Below are positions 24,901 through 37,300 of a DNA stretch of 64,000 nt, in pieces (the first letter of the stretch is position 1; each line of letters starts with the position of its first letter). A model generated the notes under the pieces. It did not search any database. It was not told the origin of the DNA and saw only the letters and a list, made by a program, of their open reading frames with translations. The position numbers and the translations under genes were made by a program. The stretch is taken from the NCBI GenBank assembly GCA_023846275.1, contig CM043875.1:26483470-26547469 (forward strand), read 5' to 3'. This DNA is from Vanilla planifolia (taxonomy: Eukaryota > Streptophyta > Magnoliopsida > Asparagales > Orchidaceae).

Positions 24901-27900
24901 TACAACAAAAAGAGGAAGACGAGAAGTTTCCATGCTATCAATCTGGCATTAACAAAGGCTACAGAGAAATGACCAAAAGCATTAGACTACAGAAGCAATG
25001 GAAAAGGCATTAGTTATTGGTGGTAACAACATGCCCTGTTGTAACGTGTAGCTGCACCATACTTCCTGGTTTGGTGAACATCAAGCCTTTGCAAGTTCTA
25101 TAAAGTTCTTGGATTTGAGAAAGGGTCAAATTTATCTTTATGGCATGATATACAGCTGCTTGCAAAATCTAATCGAGTTACTTGTGATTTCAGTAGTCTT
25201 ATTAGTTCCCTACAAATACTTAAACAAAGAAATAAAGAAAGCTCTTAAATCATCATAGCTTGTGCAAGAAAAGACTCTAGTTCTATAATTAAAGTTGGTG
25301 TTTAAGAATATTACATTTGGATCATAAGGTGTGACAGAAAGAGTATGTGCATCTATGACTGAAACAACAGCAACACGGTTTAGTGGCAACTTCGCACCAT
25401 GTGCCTCCACAATGATATGATCAAGCATCCCTGTAAAAAAGCTCCACTGAAAATTATCTCCAATAACAAAAAAAAAATCCTGACAGTTCAAATAAAAAAA
25501 TAGAAGCATACCCACAGAAGCCCTTCCAGTTCGAATTTTACTCAACTCTCTCGATAAAGCAGAAATTGCTGCCTCCATTAAGGAGATAGTATTTGATTTC
25601 ACCGTAGGCCCAATGTCAGGAATGACTTGAACTGTGTCACTGCTATCCTCATCCTCTGCAAAAACAGCAAAATAAGATGGATGAGAACACAAACAGGTTA
25701 CCCAAAAGCTCTTTAGTTACTTTAATTACTACAGAAGCATTACTAAGTAACCAATGGAAGAACCAAACTACTTCTAACGTTAGTAAATCAAGGTGAAGCA
25801 AATTTGGAAAGACACAAAGGTCAGAACCGTAAAACCAAGCTTATCCCATGCCAGTGCATGGATAAGTATAATTAAAAGCTACAGGATTCAGACACAACTG
25901 CCCGATGGAACCATGGAAGTTCTAGAGCTAATTATGGTAACAATGAAAACATCACCTACTTCACAGCTAGATTAAGATTCGTCACAATCACTAACGAGGA
26001 ACGAGACAATCAGCTCACCCATCTCTATCAAAGTGAAAGATATTTAAACCGATATAAGGCAAAATGAAATGGATAAAACAAAGTGACAGCATGATGTCAT
26101 TACATAATGTACTTGTAAAGAAGCAATTGGACAAAAGTTTATCTAATTCAAATTCTTGTTTTACAACACCTCTAATTCCACAATGATGAAAGCCTTAAGT
26201 GTAATATTCAATATGAAATATATATGATTAAGTAAAGTCTTCCATTGAGCTTCTCGTTGCAAGAATCTTAGAAGCAATGTAAGATTATCCAAAGAATAGC
26301 AACGTATTAGTTCATCATAAAATAAATGAAAGCTCCAAAAGCCCAGCCTATAATTAAAACAAAGCACTGGGTAACGAGGTAAGAAACATTACAAATTAAT
26401 ATTAAAGCACAAAACTCTTAGACCCAGCTTGACATTAAAGCTAGTGTAACATAAGTTTCCCCAACTTACTCTATCTCATGCATTCTCAACATAGTAACCT
26501 CCTGCCCATTGTTGTGTCTTCCTCTCAATCTACTCTATCTTCTATAGATCAATTGGTTGCTAATTTTTCAAGATTTGTTTTGTATCTACTACATGTAAGT
26601 TTCATCCTATTCTCTAACTCTTTAGCTATTTCACATTCTCAACCTCATTCAATAAGCCCCAATTCCCTTTGTTTTCTCTTTTCATTGCAGTTTTCTATGA
26701 TACTCCATGTTGCTTTCATTGTCATATTGGGTGTTAAACAAAAATTTCTAACGTGAAATACCAATTTTTGTGTTCCTTTGTTTTCTTGATGGATTTCCCT
26801 CATTGGTAAATGTATTTTTTTTTCTTTCCTTAGCTAGCCCCATTACCCCCAATGTGTTCCTAGACAGTCATCATAGCAAACAACCCACTTGCTAGAGAAT
26901 TTTTTGTGTATTTGCTAATTGGTTGTTTCATCCTCTCATTTGGTAATTTCACATTTTCAATCTCTTCCAATATGCTCCAATTTCCTTTTGTTCCTTCATC
27001 TCATTGTGGTTTTCTATGATACTCTATGTGACTTTTCATATCACAAATCTGGTGATTAGATAACAATTTCTAACGTGAAAACCTAATTTTTTTATGCCCT
27101 TATTTGTTTAATGAATCTCCCTCATGGGATAGATATATTATTTTATCTCTTGCCTCTACTACCTACCTCCCCTAATATGTTCCTAGATGACCACAAAAAA
27201 TTATGCTTCTCGACTTCATGATCCATTTTTTTTTTATGAAATTGATTTTGAAGCAAGCAGTCCACTTGTTATAAGAATCAACCATTCTCAAAGGGTTAGA
27301 TAGAGATGAACAATTGCAAGATTGCATTTAAGAAGAACAAACAAGCACTCAAGACAATGTCCACAAACCAAGCAACCTTCACTCAGTCACTCGAATATCA
27401 CGAGTGCATGCTATCATTACCTTGCTCGATTGAGGGCTAAATTATGCTAATGTATCATACAATTTCAAAGTGATGTTTTTCCTTTTGCTCTATATAAGAA
27501 TTAAGAAGTTCAGTTTTGTGCAAAATTATGCACATGATGATGATTGTAATATCTATTGAAGAAAGAATTGCATGTGTTTGTTTTGTTATAATGTGTGTGT
27601 GTGTGTGAGTGTGCATGCTAGAATTTAAAACCCATTAATTATGAATAACTTAAATAAAAAGAAAATAAATATTTTTCATATATTATCTCAATAGAAAAAC
27701 TTAGCTTTTATATATAGCAAATTAGTTACAATTATATGAATTATTTTTCTTATATAACTCATATAAATTCAATATTGTATTAAGAAAAGAAGATTATCTT
27801 CTTCATTGTAATCTGATTTTAGCACTATTCAATATATCACATATTACTTGTGATAATGTTTACCTTTGTTGCTTTTGAAGAAATTTCATTGGTCTTGCTT

Positions 27901-30900
27901 TGCAAAATTAGATGTCAATTTTGATGGCAATAAAATGAACAAGTACTGATTTCGATTATGTGCTTTTGGTTAGATCAACTATGTCATTTATTCACTTTTA
28001 TGTTATTATACTTCGTTCATGCTTTTGAATCATATGTTTGCATATTTTTTATTGTTGCACAAATAATGATATAGAATCTCATATTATCATCAAATTCTTT
28101 TTAAACATTTATAATATTTTTATAAAATTCAATTGTTTTTGTCACTCGTGACACATATGATATCAATACTTCTTTAAACTTACAAATCCATATCAGATAC
28201 TTATTCAATATTAATACTTCAAAAAAACTTTTCTAATACGCATCCAATATATATTATATGACATACCATGTTTACAAAAATTTCAAATGAATTAATACTA
28301 CCTAATACATGCCTAACACTAATTAAACACTATTAGATTATGCCTTGATATTGTGCGAGATTTGTCTTGTAATATAATTGAAAAAATAAAAATAAACATT
28401 AATGGGTATGAAAAAAGAAGGAAATAAAAAATAAAATCTTTTCAATATTATGTATGAGATTCTTATTCAATATAAGACTAAAAATAACAAACCTCTTTTT
28501 TATTTGACAAATTTCATGAACAAAAACTATTAACAAAATAATTATGTTTTATATTATCATACTTGTATTAGAATAGATTTAAAAAATTTAAAAGTATCAT
28601 TTCATTTTACATGTGATAATGACTTGATATTATAAATTTTAATTATTATGTTTATAAATAATTAAGATATAATCCTAATAAGATAATTCAAATCTCGTCT
28701 TTTTCTTATAAAAAAAAAGGTATTTTCTTTGCACACAAAAATATGATAAATTTATTTTTTTATATTTATGATTACTATTTGTAACACACATAATTGTTGT
28801 ATCCTAATATATCCATATCCTACTTTTCAAACATTTTTTGCAAAATATTTTTGTTATATTCTATATCCTCGTTTTGCACCCACTTGCATAATAAAAAATT
28901 ATAAGAACTTTATAAAGGAGAACAATGTAAAGCCCATTCAACCTTCAACTACTAGTTAACCTGCTGTTAGAGGCTTACAAAGAACTTTGGTCAAGTTCAT
29001 AAATAAAAACCATTTGCATGGCTGCCTGTTTAAAGGCTACCCAATTAGCTTGGTGTAGATAAAACTAGTAATGCATTAAACCAAAGCACAGTGAAATGCA
29101 ACACAATTCAATAATTACAAAAGATTTGAAAATACCTCAAACTAAAATTCAAGTACCACCATATTTTTAGTTGTCACAGGTGCACTTGTGACAAATTTGA
29201 AAAATATAACTAATCACTTCCTACATAGTGACTAAGAACTCCAATCCCTAGCTCAACCTTAAAGGACACAAAAACACACAAAATAAGTAAAATTAAGGTT
29301 AGAAAAATACTCTCTTTGGTAGATTTCACTAACATACTCTCTTTGGTAGATTTCACTAACATACGCTCTTTGGTAGATTTCACCAACATACAAGATAAGA
29401 AGTACATACATATACACTAGTGGTTCCAAACTCCTTTTACAATGATTTATAAACTTATAAGTAATGGACGATTACCTAATCTAGCACTAAGTAATAATTC
29501 TTTAACTTCCTCAACCACTAGTCAAAAAATAACGACCGCATTTCTAGACTTTCTCACATATCTGCTAAAGCGAGGGCGTAACAATAGTCATAACCCATGG
29601 GTTGGAAGAAATTAGAAACATTCATATTGCAAATTCTAATGTGTGGGCAAAAACCCTTCAAGTAAAGAAATGCCCATATTTACCATATGTCTCTAGAGCT
29701 AAATAAGACCAATTGTTTTTTTTTTTTTTTTTTTTGGAAAATATGGTCACAACCTATTATATTAAACACTCATAGTGAATCATACATTGCGTCATGCACC
29801 AAGATGAGAGCCAAGTCTACAAGGAAGGGCATCCCCTAGCCCACATACAATCACACAAGGAGACAAATTTAGTGACCCAGTCAGCCATACGACTACCCTC
29901 GCACATAACATGAGAATGTTTGTGGTCCACAAAGGAATGGAGAGCAGCGAAGCATGTGATAGGAACAATTGTGGCCCAACCCACCAAAGAGGCATTAGAG
30001 GTTTTGAATACCCATCACAAAGTTGTACTCAAACCAATTATTGGTGCTAAGAATGAAGAGGAAAATGACTTCATAAATGGTTCACTCCATAACCAGTGTG
30101 GTGACTAAAGAAGCACCCTAGACTAGAGCCAAGGTCAAATCCCCATAGACATTGTGAAAACAATCCTGATATCACCCACACTATTAAGATAAACCAATGT
30201 GCCACAATTAACCTTGATCTAATGACAAGTGGGGGCAAGTCAATGCAAAGGAGAGGGTTGAGGGAGACCTAATGGTCTAGGGGGCTCCTAGTGCTTCAAG
30301 AGATCAGAAAAGTTGCATACAAGTTCATAGCAATAGTTATGAGCAACCCAAAAATGGAGAGGGTCAATCCAAAGTGAGACTTGCAATTGCAATTCTACAA
30401 TATGTAGCAAAGAGCAGTAGCAAAAAGAGTTGTAGATTCATCATTGCGATTAGAAGAGATGCGACATTCCATGAGCCCAAGCACCAACTAAATGGAGGAA
30501 GCCAAGGTCCAACTTGGAACTGAGATCAAATGTGCAAGACCAAACCTCATGCAAGCTAAAAGAGCACAATCCAAGTATTATGTTAGTGCATAATAGGGAG
30601 TGTACCATGGTAAAGCTGCCAAAGGAAAGCAACAACCTTTGATTGAACATAAATCTTCCACACCCAAGAAACAGAGGTATTAGTAAAGCCAATGGTGTGG
30701 CAGTAAAGAGCAGAAGTATTGGCTTTGGATGATTTGGAATCAGTAATAAGCTATAAGAGGTCCTCATGCTCTTCTGGCTTAAGGCAACCCACCGACGACT
30801 CTTTGGCATGAAAATCAAAAACATATTCCAGCCAACGCCACAATCAAATTTCAAGGAATGATAGCTATTAAAATTGGATGAGGCGTTGTGATCCAATCCA

Positions 30901-33900
30901 ATGAGTCAAATGCAGTATTGAGGTCCCTACGAGCAATTGCATACCATAGGAATTGAAGAAGCATCTGTCAATCATCTCAAGGATGTGACCCTAACCAGAT
31001 CTATTGTTGGATCATGTAAAGTGGTTGCCCTAAAAGCCCAGGCCACATAACTCGCTATCACTAATAAATTCAATGAAGTTCTCGACCTCCTGGGATAAAT
31101 GAAAGGATTGTACCCCATGTTTCTTGGTCTACGAAAGAATACGACTGAAATTGTCAACCCCAACATAAGAGAGTCAAAGGCTAATATATTAACAATGAAG
31201 TCCCAAATAGTCCCTCTCCTAATATAAATCTTTATCAACATAAACGATGTAAAAATGCCAAGAGAAACTCAACCAAAAAATAACAAGGTTGACTACTTCC
31301 TTGAAGTGAGAAACATGACTGACATGAATAAATTGTCTCCAAAAGATGATGATACCTCCAAAATTGCATTCGGAGGGAACACAACAAAAGTCTCAAGAAT
31401 AACACAATAATCTATTAGCATCCCAACGGGAGAAAGACTCAACATGGTTTTCCAATAGAAAAATTAGGAAGGCGTTGTACAACCTCACCGACTCAATGAG
31501 GTAGCACCTCGCAAAGGGCTTGTGAACTCCTCAAATGTTCTAAGAGATAATGAATGTCATCCGGAGAATGGGGTAGAGAAACGGAACTCCCTCTCCAATC
31601 CAAAGAATGGCTCAAGAAAGTCTACTTGTAGTCTTCAATATTTGGGCCCACATCTTAGAGATGTCAACTCCAATAGAGAGACTGATCTCTCATGGTATCA
31701 TTCCCTATGCCATGGTAGGGCCTCCAAGACAACTCCATTAGAAACCAACCCATCCACAGCTAGCATTGCAATATCAAGAATTAATGGCTCAACAAATTCT
31801 AGTATGGGCACAATGACCAAGACTAGTTGGGCAAACCTAGCAAAAAGTACAAAATTAACAACAATGGTTGGCACAACACGATCAAGGCAAGGGATCCATG
31901 AATCAACACACACAATGCCAGGGCCAACGTTCAGGCTAGTCACACTCCATGGCCTACAGCCTACGTGCAGTTCGTTTGAATGTGCAGGAAGAATTACAAG
32001 ATTGGCTCCACACGCGAGCACAACACCCACAGATATAGTAGGTACCATGACTACCCACCCTCCAGACTGCTTGAAATTTGCACCTTATGCACAACAAGTT
32101 GATTGGGTTAAGCCTTTAGCTTTCCAATATTTGGGTTGCAATGTCATAGGGTAACTAATATCTAGGGGTCCAGCCCCATATCCCTATCCTCCATTGGTTT
32201 CATTTGTGGGGAAAGGTTAAGAGCATGCTTGGGAATCGATACCCTTGGCCGTATTAGGATTAGAGACAAAAGAGTTTGCAAGTGGGTTTGCCAGGACAAA
32301 GGGTTACAATTAATAGGCACTCAAAAGTGAGCCTACCCGTCTATAAGAAAAGCAAATAAGGGGAAGTCTCTCATATTCATATCACTGAAAGAAACGTCCC
32401 AAAAGCCTACTAAGCCACTTTTATTGGTTGAGAGAGGCTTGGATTGATCCAAGCGGATACATAGATGGGCAAAGTTGCTTGTTTTACCATCTACCATGAT
32501 AATATCGAACATCATAAGGGTGCCAATGGCACACACAATCCACACAAGATTTTCCTTGTCGCAATAAGTGAATGAAAGGCCAAGCAAACAGACCCACAAT
32601 AGGTTGAAATAATCGCTAATTGACTCATTTTGAAGTGGGCAGACTAAGCATCAAGAAAGGCATGGTTAGCAATGGATTACAATCGCATACCAAACTACAT
32701 CATGTTTTACAATGTTGTTCGAATGGAAGAGGAAAGAATCAAATCCCAAATTGACACACAAAAGCCATCTAAGTAGCCCCCACATCACTTTAGCTCCTTG
32801 GTTATCAAAAGGAAAGAGAACCTATATAATCAACCAACTAGATCACTAGCATGCTTAACCACATCCCTATCAAAAGCCATTGTCGACGTGGCAATCTCTT
32901 CCTCCCTCGTGAAGGACAAGTTCAATGGAAGAATTTTAGAAACATCTATGCCAGAATTCCTCAACCTAAATGGCCTAGCCCCGCTTGCCTGACTTTCCAC
33001 CAGTCGAGTAGCATCCATAGTAGTTCCTACAATTCTCATTGCACTTAAAAACTTGAACAAAAGTCTTGGTGGCATTTGGTAGAAGTAAGGGCTCATCAAA
33101 TCCAGTTGAGAAAATCAAGTTCAAATCCTCCACCATTGTCATTTTTACATCTTTAATGGAGGAATCATTAGCAACAAAATTCAAAATGAAACAAATAAGA
33201 AACTCAAAAATTTATAATCTATGGCAAAGGAGATTTATGACATTTGTCAACATTAGTCATCCTTTTATCTAACCCACCAAGTACCACTTCAACACGACAA
33301 TGTTGTGAGAAGAGGAAAAAGCATTGATTCACACTAACTCTATTTCATAATCAATTGTTTATCTATGAAAAGGCATAAAATGATATATTAGAATTTCATT
33401 AAAATCCAAGTACTCCTCTAGAAAAGAACAAAGCCTCATAGCACATACTAATCAAAATTAGAAAGCAATTTCCTCAAATTCCTTTGAAATCTAAAAATCA
33501 AGAAATCTTAACCCAACCATCTCAAGAATTCAATGAAAACTGAGGGAGCAGACACCATTTGGAATGGGAGTAGGGTATATTCATTTAGAGTACCATGCCT
33601 TCACTGTTCTGTTTATTGGGGTAAAGAATGTGTTCCATTCTTCCTATGGCAGCTGGAATAGTCGCTATGTTACATTACAAGATGGCACCGGACTGCCATT
33701 CAAAGACCTGAGTGGGTTGGTGGCCAGCGGATAAGTCAGAGCTGGTAGGCATATCCCCAGTTATCTGACCAATATAAACTAAACCAAAGAAAGTCACGAA
33801 AAATAGGGTAACACTTAAGTTCAAACTTCTTAATAATGCCTTACAAGCCAGAATCATCAGGCTGGTTTCTTTAACAACAACGAAAGAAAGCAATCGCATT

Positions 33901-34255
33901 TCTAAACGACACGACTAAAATGCCGAGTCCCTTTTATCGAACCAAAAATAAAAGCAAAATATTACATTTTCCATCACGCAATGAGCAGATGCAAGGAAAA
34001 CTCTACTTTGGGAAGAAGAAGAAGAGCAAAAGGATCTGAAGCTTTACTCGATTTCCTTCCTTTCGCGAAGCCTCTTCGAGCCAAAAACGGATCAAAGCCC
34101 AGGCGAGCAAAGCCTTCTTTTGAGCCGGCCGGAGGAGCACCGCTTGCTAACTCTGAAAGCACATTGGTTACGTGCGAAAGAGTTCTGACATGCCGACGAG
34201 CGAGGAGGAAGGCAAGGGTTCTCGTCTGCGTAACTCTTCTAAGCAGGAACGACAT
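21913..34255 (-). CDS. RRF: Ribosome recycling factor, organellar (probably mitochondrial), 8 exons, 266 aa
   Basis: Exons in order of transcription: 34255-34048, 25655-25512, 25430-25315, 24533-24442, 24322-24301 (22 nt), 24216-24148, 22154-22086 and 21993-21913. All junctions are GT-AG and keep the frame; the sum is 801 nt. RRF works with EF-G to split the post-termination ribosome. The protein shows the family signature RTGRASVGMLD (residues 111-121), then HGAKLPLNRVAVVSV and VTPYDPN of the second domain, a PFGINPTLGDQRL segment, LTKEN, and the charged C-terminal helix DDLKRLEKEIEETTKRF. Exon 1 (residues 1-69) is Arg-rich and nearly free of acidic residues, as in a mitochondrial presequence, and ends RRGFAKGRKS, a pattern I recall from the plant mitochondrial form. 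Length is normal for a plant organellar RRF. Introns are 8392, 81, 781, 119, 84, 1993 and 92 bp. Family call is firm; mitochondrial rather than plastid targeting is inferred from exon 1. Confidence 0.93.
22155..24147. other. RRF intron 6
   Basis: A 1993-bp AT-rich intron between two exons of 69 nt each. No element recognised. Confidence 0.6.
25656..29300. other. RRF intron 1, part next to exon 2
   Basis: AT-rich intron sequence. Apart from the 310-bp tandem duplication and a short GT run near 27595, I see no gene or element here. Confidence 0.5.
26575..27200. repeat. Diverged tandem duplication, two units of about 310 bp
   Basis: Unit 1 (about 26575-26885) and unit 2 (about 26897-27200) share an ordered series of blocks: TTTCACATTCTCAACCTC, a TTTTCTATGATACTC block, TTTCTAACGTGAAA, CTCCCTCAT and a final TGTTCCTAGA. 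The units have diverged by many substitutions and small indels. It lies in RRF intron 1; no coding content. Confidence 0.75.
29307..29387. repeat. 27-bp tandem repeat, three units
   Basis: Three adjacent copies of a 27-bp unit (core CTCTTTGGTAGATTTCAC) at 29307-29333, 29334-29360 and 29361-29387. The first two copies are identical and the third has two substitutions. It lies in RRF intron 1, about 330 bp from the LINE tail. Confidence 0.9.
29716..33300 (-). mobile_element. Degraded L1-type LINE inside RRF intron 1
   Basis: On the minus strand, around 32599-32333, the translation matches plant L1 ORF1 (DUF4283): VWIVCAIGTLMMFD followed by FAHLCIRLDQSKPL. Frame-broken ORF2 remains follow toward lower coordinates. 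The 3' end shows the RNase H terminus HVMCEGSRMADWVTKF at about 29935-29880, and then a poly(A) tail, seen as a 22-base T run at 29716-29737 on the plus strand. Many stops and frameshifts show it is dead. It has the same orientation as RRF. The 5' limit near 33300 is approximate and I could not define a clear target-site duplication. Confidence 0.8.
33301..34047. other. RRF intron 1, part next to exon 1
   Basis: Intron sequence between the LINE remnant and RRF exon 1. About 33540-33960 is less AT-rich than the rest of the intron. No coding similarity recognised. Confidence 0.4.
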
Positions 34256-34384
34256 GCCTACGACGCCCGAAGCTTCGTTTGTTCCTCGGCCAGCAAAACA
34301 ACGGTACGCCGATGGTCAAGAGGACTACTTTCTCACGATAGCAAGTTTAGGGTATAATAAGATGGAAAAGTGTGAAAGCTAATT
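34256..34384 (-). promoter_or_regulatory. Probable promoter/5' leader of the RRF gene
   Basis: GC-richer sequence continues about 100 bp upstream of the RRF start codon and then gives way to AT-rich DNA near a poly-T tract at 34389. On the minus strand, about 34359-34346 reads TATTATACCCTAAA, which combines a TATA-like core with an ACCCTAAA telo-box-like element, a motif common at plant translation genes. Assignment is by position only. Confidence 0.35.
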
Positions 34385-37300
34385 TATGCAATTTTTTTTT
34401 TTTTTTTTTTGTATTTTAAAGTTGATTAAATTTGTATTGATTTACAAACTATACATAAAATTTATCTTAATGTTAAAGAATTTTAATGATATTAAACTCT
34501 TTATGATTATTTATGGATCATTTTTTCTCATGACAAAACAAATAAATCCAAAATTAGTGTATATTATTTTTTCATGTGAATATAGTAAAATAGTATTAAA
34601 AAATCTCTCAGTTAAAAATAAGGACTTAAAAAAATATTTTTAATTATTAAATAGATATTAGAAATATTATATTTTTAACAAAATAAAGTATAAATTAAAC
34701 TTCATAATATGAATATGACCATTTATATAAAATTTATAAAACAAAATAAGAACCAATAAGAAAAGCTAATAATCACATGTTGACAAACACTAATTATAGC
34801 ATATAATATGTTGGGATCATATGCTACTAAGTTTTAATTGAATTATATGTTCTAGTATTATATTCAACACTTTCTAGAAAAAACTTTGTTTTTAAAATTA
34901 TTTTTGAAAAATCATAAAAAAAATATTATATAAACAATTAACTATAAAATCTATCACATATACTTCTTGGCATATGTAGAACGGAGTTATGAAAATAGTT
35001 TTGACAAAAATTTAAAAGATATGAATCATGTTAATGTGAAAATAAATTATCAAAATAGATCTCATTTTGTAACTCAATTACACAAAATCTTGAATATGCA
35101 TTCAAAATTATCAAAACTATGTATATATATGTAATTTGGTATCTTGATTTTTAAAAAATTGTGAGTTGTGTTGCATCAAAACCTTTAAATAATGTTTAGA
35201 AAACCTAGCATAATAATTAAACTAATTATGAACCTTTTGGTTTTCAAGCTATCATATAGGAAACCCAATTCTATAAGTATCTATATCTTTTCCTATAGTA
35301 TAAGTAAAATATAAACATAATATGTTAAATATACAAACTATAACTACAAGCAATGAAATAATATGAAAGTTTTATAATATAGTTGATAAATAAAATAAAA
35401 TAATATGTAAGACAACATATATAAATCTATAAATGAAAACATAATATCAATACATCTATACTTGTATGCATCTATCTAAATTATACATATAATCATCATA
35501 TAATATTAATATTATATAGTACTTATATTATATCATTTTTTATGTTCAAAATTATTTTATTTTTTTATTTGTTTCTCATATTTTTCTAATCTTTTTCTTA
35601 TGACACAAATTTTCTCATATGATCGCTATTCTTGCTCCTTGGGGTCCTATATTATCAAGACCCAACTAAACCATCTTTTAAATGAATTAAAAAATAAAAT
35701 TTTTTGTACTAATAAAATATAAAGTGTGAACCTTAAATTCTAGTTAAAAATACGAGTGTGTAACGAAGTATTAAATATCAACCAAACTAAAACCATATAA
35801 ACAAATTACCAATATAATATAATCCAAATGTAAACTATATAAAAGTATATATAAAATTTAAACTAATGTTCCATCATACTCTCAATTATCCCACTTATAT
35901 TAAGCACTTTCTACTCTTAAATCTTATAAGTGTGGTCCTTTCTTTTGACATCAAAATCCATAGATCTCGATATAATGGATGCTTGACCTAATGCACAACC
36001 TATGATATAAGTATTGATAAGATTTACAGCTCTCAATAGATAAATTTAATATAAGTAACTAAATATAAAAAATATCAAAATAGATAAGTATGTGTGATGA
36101 ATAAAATAGAAGTCGTGTATAATATGCAAAATAAATATCAGATGTCATGTATAAGTCTAAAATAATATCATATGTCATATGTATCAGAAGTAAGTCATGA
36201 TATATGAATGATAATTTTTTCTATTATTTTTTTTTTCTAATATTTTAAATAATTATCTAATCTTATTTATTTTAAATCATTATTTTTATTAGATCTAATA
36301 ATTATACCAATAAATGATGTCCAACCAACATCCATCCTATCTATTCATATAATAATAAGCAAATATCTTGTTTGAAGATTGATATCATGTAATATAATAT
36401 GATAGGTCTAGTGTCATTAGACAAGTATAATACTTATAACTAATGATCTAACATATCATGCTTAGTGTAATACATATATATAGATATACAGAGGTCATAA
36501 TACATACACCAAAGTAAATACTTGATCCAAAGATAGATATCCTATGATCTAATAAGTTGGGCCTAATATTGAGGATAATATGTCAAGACATCCAATTTAC
36601 ATTTTTATTTATCATATGTGAATATGTTAGTCAATATATATCTATAGTAGATATGTCAATTTAGATATTATTTTCAAAGTTAGAATATATTCATTTTTAT
36701 TTTAAATATTCCTTATATTCCATTGTTATTATTTAATTATTCTTTATAATGTCATGTATTTATGAAATTTATAAAAATAATGAATCATGTAATCAGATGC
36801 AATAAGTAATGGACAAAATCATAAGCTTTTATTAGCATAAGAGACTATAATCCAATGGAACAACATAAAAGTATGAAAGAATAATATCGTGATACATCAA
36901 ATATTACAAATTTATCTATCTGGTTATACAAAATAATTCATTTTTTTATCCTCCTATCCTCTAAATTTCTTATAATTGAATGTTTATAAAATTGTTAATA
37001 TTTATACTACATATCACATACTTAAATTATTTTATTCTCATAAATTATCTCCTATTTCTTTAGATTTTTGCTTTAAATCATACTTGTATGATTTACTAAT
37101 TATATTGTGCGGCCCTCTAAACTACGCTATATAAACTAATACGATCCCAGTATCATACTACTACATCTAACCTTATAAATAATTTTTTATCATACATCAT
37201 ACATGTCTAATACTTTTATTATAACATATAATCTTCTCTATTTCTTGTTACTCAACTTGTTTGTGTGGTTCGATGCCTCAAATATTGTAAGACTATTTTA

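Noticed and set aside
29307-29387. Three 27-bp repeats considered as a CRISPR array
   Set aside because: The units are adjacent with no spacers, and this is plant nuclear DNA.
31522-32154. 210-codon plus-strand open frame
   Set aside because: It is the antisense of the minus-strand LINE ORF1/ORF2 region. The minus strand shows the recognisable L1 motifs; this frame has no domain.
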